In this document: positions 5,579-7,709 of the stretch, in pieces | How the letters are laid out: each line of letters begins with the position of its first letter | Numbering within the stretch: the first letter of the stretch is position 1 | Made by a program: the position numbers and the translations under genes | Assembly (NCBI GenBank): GCA_964431205.1 | Contig: CAYSIX010000198.1 | Span: 1-7,709 of the forward strand | Direction of reading: 5' to 3' | DNA from: CAYSIX01 sp964431205 | GTDB taxonomy: Bacteria; Planctomycetota; Phycisphaerae; Phycisphaerales; Phycisphaeraceae | DNA length: 7,709 nt | The notes under the pieces: model-generated | The model's input: the letters and a program-made list of their open reading frames with translations, nothing else | The model's database searches: none | Told to the model about the DNA's origin: nothing

Positions 5579-6295
5579 ATGACTGAACCACGCCTCCACC
5601 ACCGTCGCCCCGCCGCGTTCACCCTCATCGAGCTGCTGGTGGTCATCGCGATCATCGCCGTGCTCGTGGGCATCCTCCTGCCCGCGCTGGGCAAGGCCAA
5701 ACGCCGCGGCTACGACGCCCAGTGCATGAGCAACCTCCGCCAGATCATGATCGCCTCGATCACCTACGGCGACGACCACGACGAGTACTTCCCCGACGGC
5801 GCCACCCTCGGCGGGTACAGCTACCGCATCGCCCCGGGCACCCTCATGCCCGACGACGCCCCCCAGTGGCCCGGCGCCGGACCCGAGACTTTCGGCCTCG
5901 CCGCCCTGCTCGATGACAACGGCTACCTCGCCGGCAACGGCGACTTCTGGGTCTGCCCGGCCAACATCGAGCAGCTCCAACGCTACGGCAACACCTACGG
6001 CTTCCCCGCCTACAACGGGCCCAACCCCCAGCAGAACGACTTCTACCTGCGCTACCGCTACTGGCAGTCCGGCGGCGACAAGGCCGGAAACGTCTCCAAA
6101 CGCGCCTGGGTCTTCGACAACATCAAGCTCGGGCCCGGCCGGCCCGGCCGACCCTGGCCCTTCGCCGCACGCCCCGTCCCCCGCGACCAGCAGATCAAGC
6201 TCCACGGCGACGGGCCCGGCGACCCGGGCGCCTACATCCAGAAGGCGTTTTTCGACGGTCACGTCGGCCTGTCCAAGACCGAGGGTGAAACGTGA
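5579..6295 (+). CDS. Prepilin-type (pseudopilin-like) protein
   Basis: A 238-residue protein with a class III (type IV pilin-like) leader: MTEPRLHHRRPAA, then FTLIELLVVIAII, with cleavage expected between Ala13 and Phe14, Glu at mature position 5 (residue 18) and one N-terminal helix (about 14-37). Ala at -1 is less common than Gly. The rest follows the pattern of planctomycete prepilin-like proteins: CMSNLRQI (49-56), a CP motif (Cys126), and FFDGHV (224-229). The usual H-X9-DG motif is stretched: the nearest His (209) is 16 residues before DG. It probably sits in the inner membrane or a type II secretion/pilus-like fibre; the partner machine is not in this window. The frame is open upstream of the ATG at 5579, but a short leader fits best and the predicted promoter lies upstream. 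No clear Shine-Dalgarno is visible. It overlaps the next gene by 4 bases. Confidence 0.88.
   Translation: MTEPRLHHRRPAAFTLIELLVVIAIIAVLVGILLPALGKAKRRGYDAQCMSNLRQIMIASITYGDDHDEYFPDGATLGGYSYRIAPGTLMPDDAPQWPGAGPETFGLAALLDDNGYLAGNGDFWVCPANIEQLQRYGNTYGFPAYNGPNPQQNDFYLRYRYWQSGGDKAGNVSKRAWVFDNIKLGPGRPGRPWPFAARPVPRDQQIKLHGDGPGDPGAYIQKAFFDGHVGLSKTEGET
6132..6149 (+). repeat. Tandem 9-bp direct repeat in the prepilin-like gene
   Basis: GGCCCGGCC occurs twice back to back, in frame, and gives the Gly/Pro/Arg-rich stretch LGPGRPGRPWP (184-194). It probably forms a flexible loop and could expand or contract by slippage in steps of three residues. Confidence 0.7.
6281..6285 (+). promoter_or_regulatory. 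Ribosome binding site of the di-heme peroxidase gene
   Basis: GAGGG lies 6 nt before the GTG at 6292, inside the last codons of the prepilin-like gene. With the GTGA overlap it supports GTG as the start and points to translational coupling. Confidence 0.6.
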
Positions 6296-7551
6296 GCGAC
6301 CGCCATCCTGATCCAGATCCACCCGTCCATCACCCGCCTGTCGCACCACGTCGAGCGCCGCGACGGCTTCGCCCGATGCCGCCACTGGCCTCGCGCCTGC
6401 TCGCCCCCGCCGTGGCGGTCGCCGTCCCGCTGCTGGCCGCCGCCGTCATCGCCGCCGCCCGTGACGACGCCGCGCGCCCCGAGTGGACCGATCAGCAGGC
6501 CGCCGAACTCGCCGCCGAGCTCCGCGCCGCCTACAGCCAGCCACCCGAGCAATGGCCCGATGCCGTCGTCGACGAGGGCGTCGCGTTCGTCGAGCTCGGC
6601 CTGATCCCCGACCCGCCTCACCCCGACGACAACCCGCCCAACAAGGCCAAGATCGCCCTAGGCGAGATGCTCTTCTTCGATCCGCGGCTGTCGTCGAGCA
6701 ACCAGATCGCCTGCGCCTCCTGCCACGACCCCGACCTGGGCTGGGCCGACGGACGGACCGTCTCCTTCGGCCACCGCCGCACCGAGCTCAAACGCAACGC
6801 CCCCACCGTCCAGAACACCGGTCACTTCGAGCACCTGTTCTGGGACAGCCGCACCGACTCGCTCGAGGCCCTGACCATCGAGGTCATCGAGAATCAGAAC
6901 GAGCTGCGCTCCGACCGCCGCGAGCTGGAGGCCAAGCTCTCGAAGATCACGGGTTATGCCGAGCACTTCGCCGCGGCGTTCGGCAGCGAGGGCGTCACCA
7001 TCGAACGCATCGCCATGGCCGTCGCCGCCTTCGTCCGCGACAACCAGGGCGGGCGCAGCCGCTTCGACGCCTTCCTCCGCGGCCGCACCGACGCGCTCAG
7101 TGACGCCGCCATCCGCGGCCTGCACCTGTTCCGCACCGACGCCCGATGCATGAACTGCCACCACGGCCCGCTGATGTCCGACGGCCTGCTTCACAACACC
7201 GGGCTCAACAACCTCGGCCGACCCTTCGAAGACCTCGGCCGCTACGAGGTCACCCACGACCCCGACGACGTCGGCAAGTTCAAGACCCCCCAGCTCCGCA
7301 ACATCGAGCGAACCGCCCCCTACATGCACCACGGCCTGTTCCCCGACCTCGAGACCGTCGTCCGCGCCTACAACATCGGCATGCCCAGCCCGCGACCGAC
7401 CGATGATCCCCGCGGCCTCGAGTCGGTCAAGAGCCCCCTGCTGCACCGGCTCGACCTCAACGACCGCGAGCTGGCCGACCTGGTCGCCTTCCTCGAGTCG
7501 CTCTCCGAGCCACGCATCGTCACCCGCCCGCCCGACCTGCCCGAGGATTGA
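6292..7551 (+). CDS. Di-heme cytochrome c peroxidase / MauG-family protein
   Basis: An exported di-heme protein of the CcpA/MauG family. Members either reduce hydrogen peroxide using cytochrome electrons or carry out MauG-like oxidations; the true substrate is unknown here. Two c-type heme sites are visible, CASCH (141-145) and CMNCH (286-290), with family landmarks LGEMLFFDPRLSS (123-135), FWDSRTDSLEAL (183-194), and KTPQLRNIERTAPYMHHG (331-348), the last being the signature region between the second heme and the C-terminus. A hydrophobic segment (about 37-56) ending near AAARDDA is the likely signal peptide, so the hemes sit outside the inner membrane. Its 419 residues are ordinary for the family once the long N-terminus is discounted. 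GTG at 6292 has GAGGG 6 nt upstream and a 4-base overlap with the prepilin gene. An ATG at 6376 (residue 29) would give a tighter signal peptide but has no Shine-Dalgarno. Confidence 0.92.
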   Translation: MSDRHPDPDPPVHHPPVAPRRAPRRLRPMPPLASRLLAPAVAVAVPLLAAAVIAAARDDAARPEWTDQQAAELAAELRAAYSQPPEQWPDAVVDEGVAFVELGLIPDPPHPDDNPPNKAKIALGEMLFFDPRLSSSNQIACASCHDPDLGWADGRTVSFGHRRTELKRNAPTVQNTGHFEHLFWDSRTDSLEALTIEVIENQNELRSDRRELEAKLSKITGYAEHFAAAFGSEGVTIERIAMAVAAFVRDNQGGRSRFDAFLRGRTDALSDAAIRGLHLFRTDARCMNCHHGPLMSDGLLHNTGLNNLGRPFEDLGRYEVTHDPDDVGKFKTPQLRNIERTAPYMHHGLFPDLETVVRAYNIGMPSPRPTDDPRGLESVKSPLLHRLDLNDRELADLVAFLESLSEPRIVTRPPDLPED

Positions 7552-7556
7552 TCGCT

Positions 7557-7590
7557 CCGCCCCGGACGGCGGCCGGCAAGCATGGCCCGC
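7557..7590 (+). terminator. Possible weak hairpins after the peroxidase gene
   Basis: Two overlapping alternatives are visible: CCGCC/GGCGG (7557-7561 with 7568-7572, 6-nt loop) and GCGGCC/GGCCCGC (7569-7574 with 7584-7590, one bulge). Neither has a T-run. They begin 6 and 18 nt after the stop codon, so they may end the prepilin/peroxidase transcript, but short GC stems are common here by chance. Confidence 0.2.
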
Positions 7591-7683
7591 GCCCGCGCTT
7601 GACGCCCCCACCACGACCTGCCACCCTGCCCGCCGTTCGTTCCCCACCCGACGCGACCCCGTTTCAGACAGGACCGCCCCGCC

Positions 7684-7709
7684 ATGAAGACCGCCACCAT
7701 CGACACCGA
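7684..7709 (+). CDS. Start of an unidentified gene, cut by the window end
   Basis: The ATG at 7684 opens MKTATIDT before the sequence ends. AGGA at 7670-7673 lies 10 nt upstream, a plausible Shine-Dalgarno. It is 132 bp after the peroxidase stop on the same strand. Too little is present to suggest a function. Confidence 0.5.

Noticed and set aside
7599..7627. TTGACG as a -35 for the gene starting at 7684
   Set aside because: Five of six bases match, but nothing like a -10 lies 16-19 nt downstream (CACCCT at best), so it was not called a promoter.
6658..7647. A 329-codon minus-strand frame opposite the peroxidase gene
   Set aside because: The + strand carries both CXXCH heme sites and the family signature; the antisense product has no domain.

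Overview
The window looks like chromosomal DNA from a very GC-rich planctomycete, probably class Phycisphaerae. The clues are a protein that combines a signal peptide, dockerin-like Asp-rich repeats and a PEP-CTERM-like C-terminus, next to a prepilin-type protein with an FTLIELLVVIAII leader and a C-terminal FFDGHV motif. The placement rests on protein style and composition only; no rRNA or phylogenetic marker search was possible.

Layout from left to right: (1) the 3' two thirds of der (EngA), a ribosome-assembly GTPase, on the + strand and cut by the window start. (2) Convergent to it, three minus-strand genes read from right to left: an exported PEP-CTERM/dockerin-like repeat protein (5396-3756), an unrecognised protein with about eight membrane segments (3678-2806), and an AraB-type ribulokinase (2759-1074). 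The last two are 46 bp apart and probably cotranscribed. (3) A divergent intergenic region of 182 bp (5397-5578) holding an AT-rich island with two outward-facing sigma70-like promoters whose -10 boxes overlap. (4) A + strand pair: a prepilin-like protein (5579-6295) and a di-heme cytochrome c peroxidase/MauG-family protein (6292-7551), joined by a 4-base GTGA overlap. (5) The first 26 bases of a further + strand gene at 7684.

How the genes work together: der is housekeeping. The ribulokinase would phosphorylate L-ribulose in pentose catabolism, but no araA, araD or regulator is visible here. The membrane protein may share its transcript without necessarily sharing its job. The right half is devoted to the cell envelope: a surface-sorted repeat protein, a pseudopilin-like protein and an exported di-heme enzyme. 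The shared promoter island and the translational coupling suggest that these three are expressed together, although no pathway linking them is known to me.

No gene-free stretch exceeds 300 bases. I see no tRNA, rRNA, CRISPR array, insertion sequence or attachment site. The most interesting signals are the overlapping bidirectional promoter, the prepilin/di-heme peroxidase coupling, the uncharacterised membrane protein paired with ribulokinase, and abrupt changes of synonymous codon choice inside genes.
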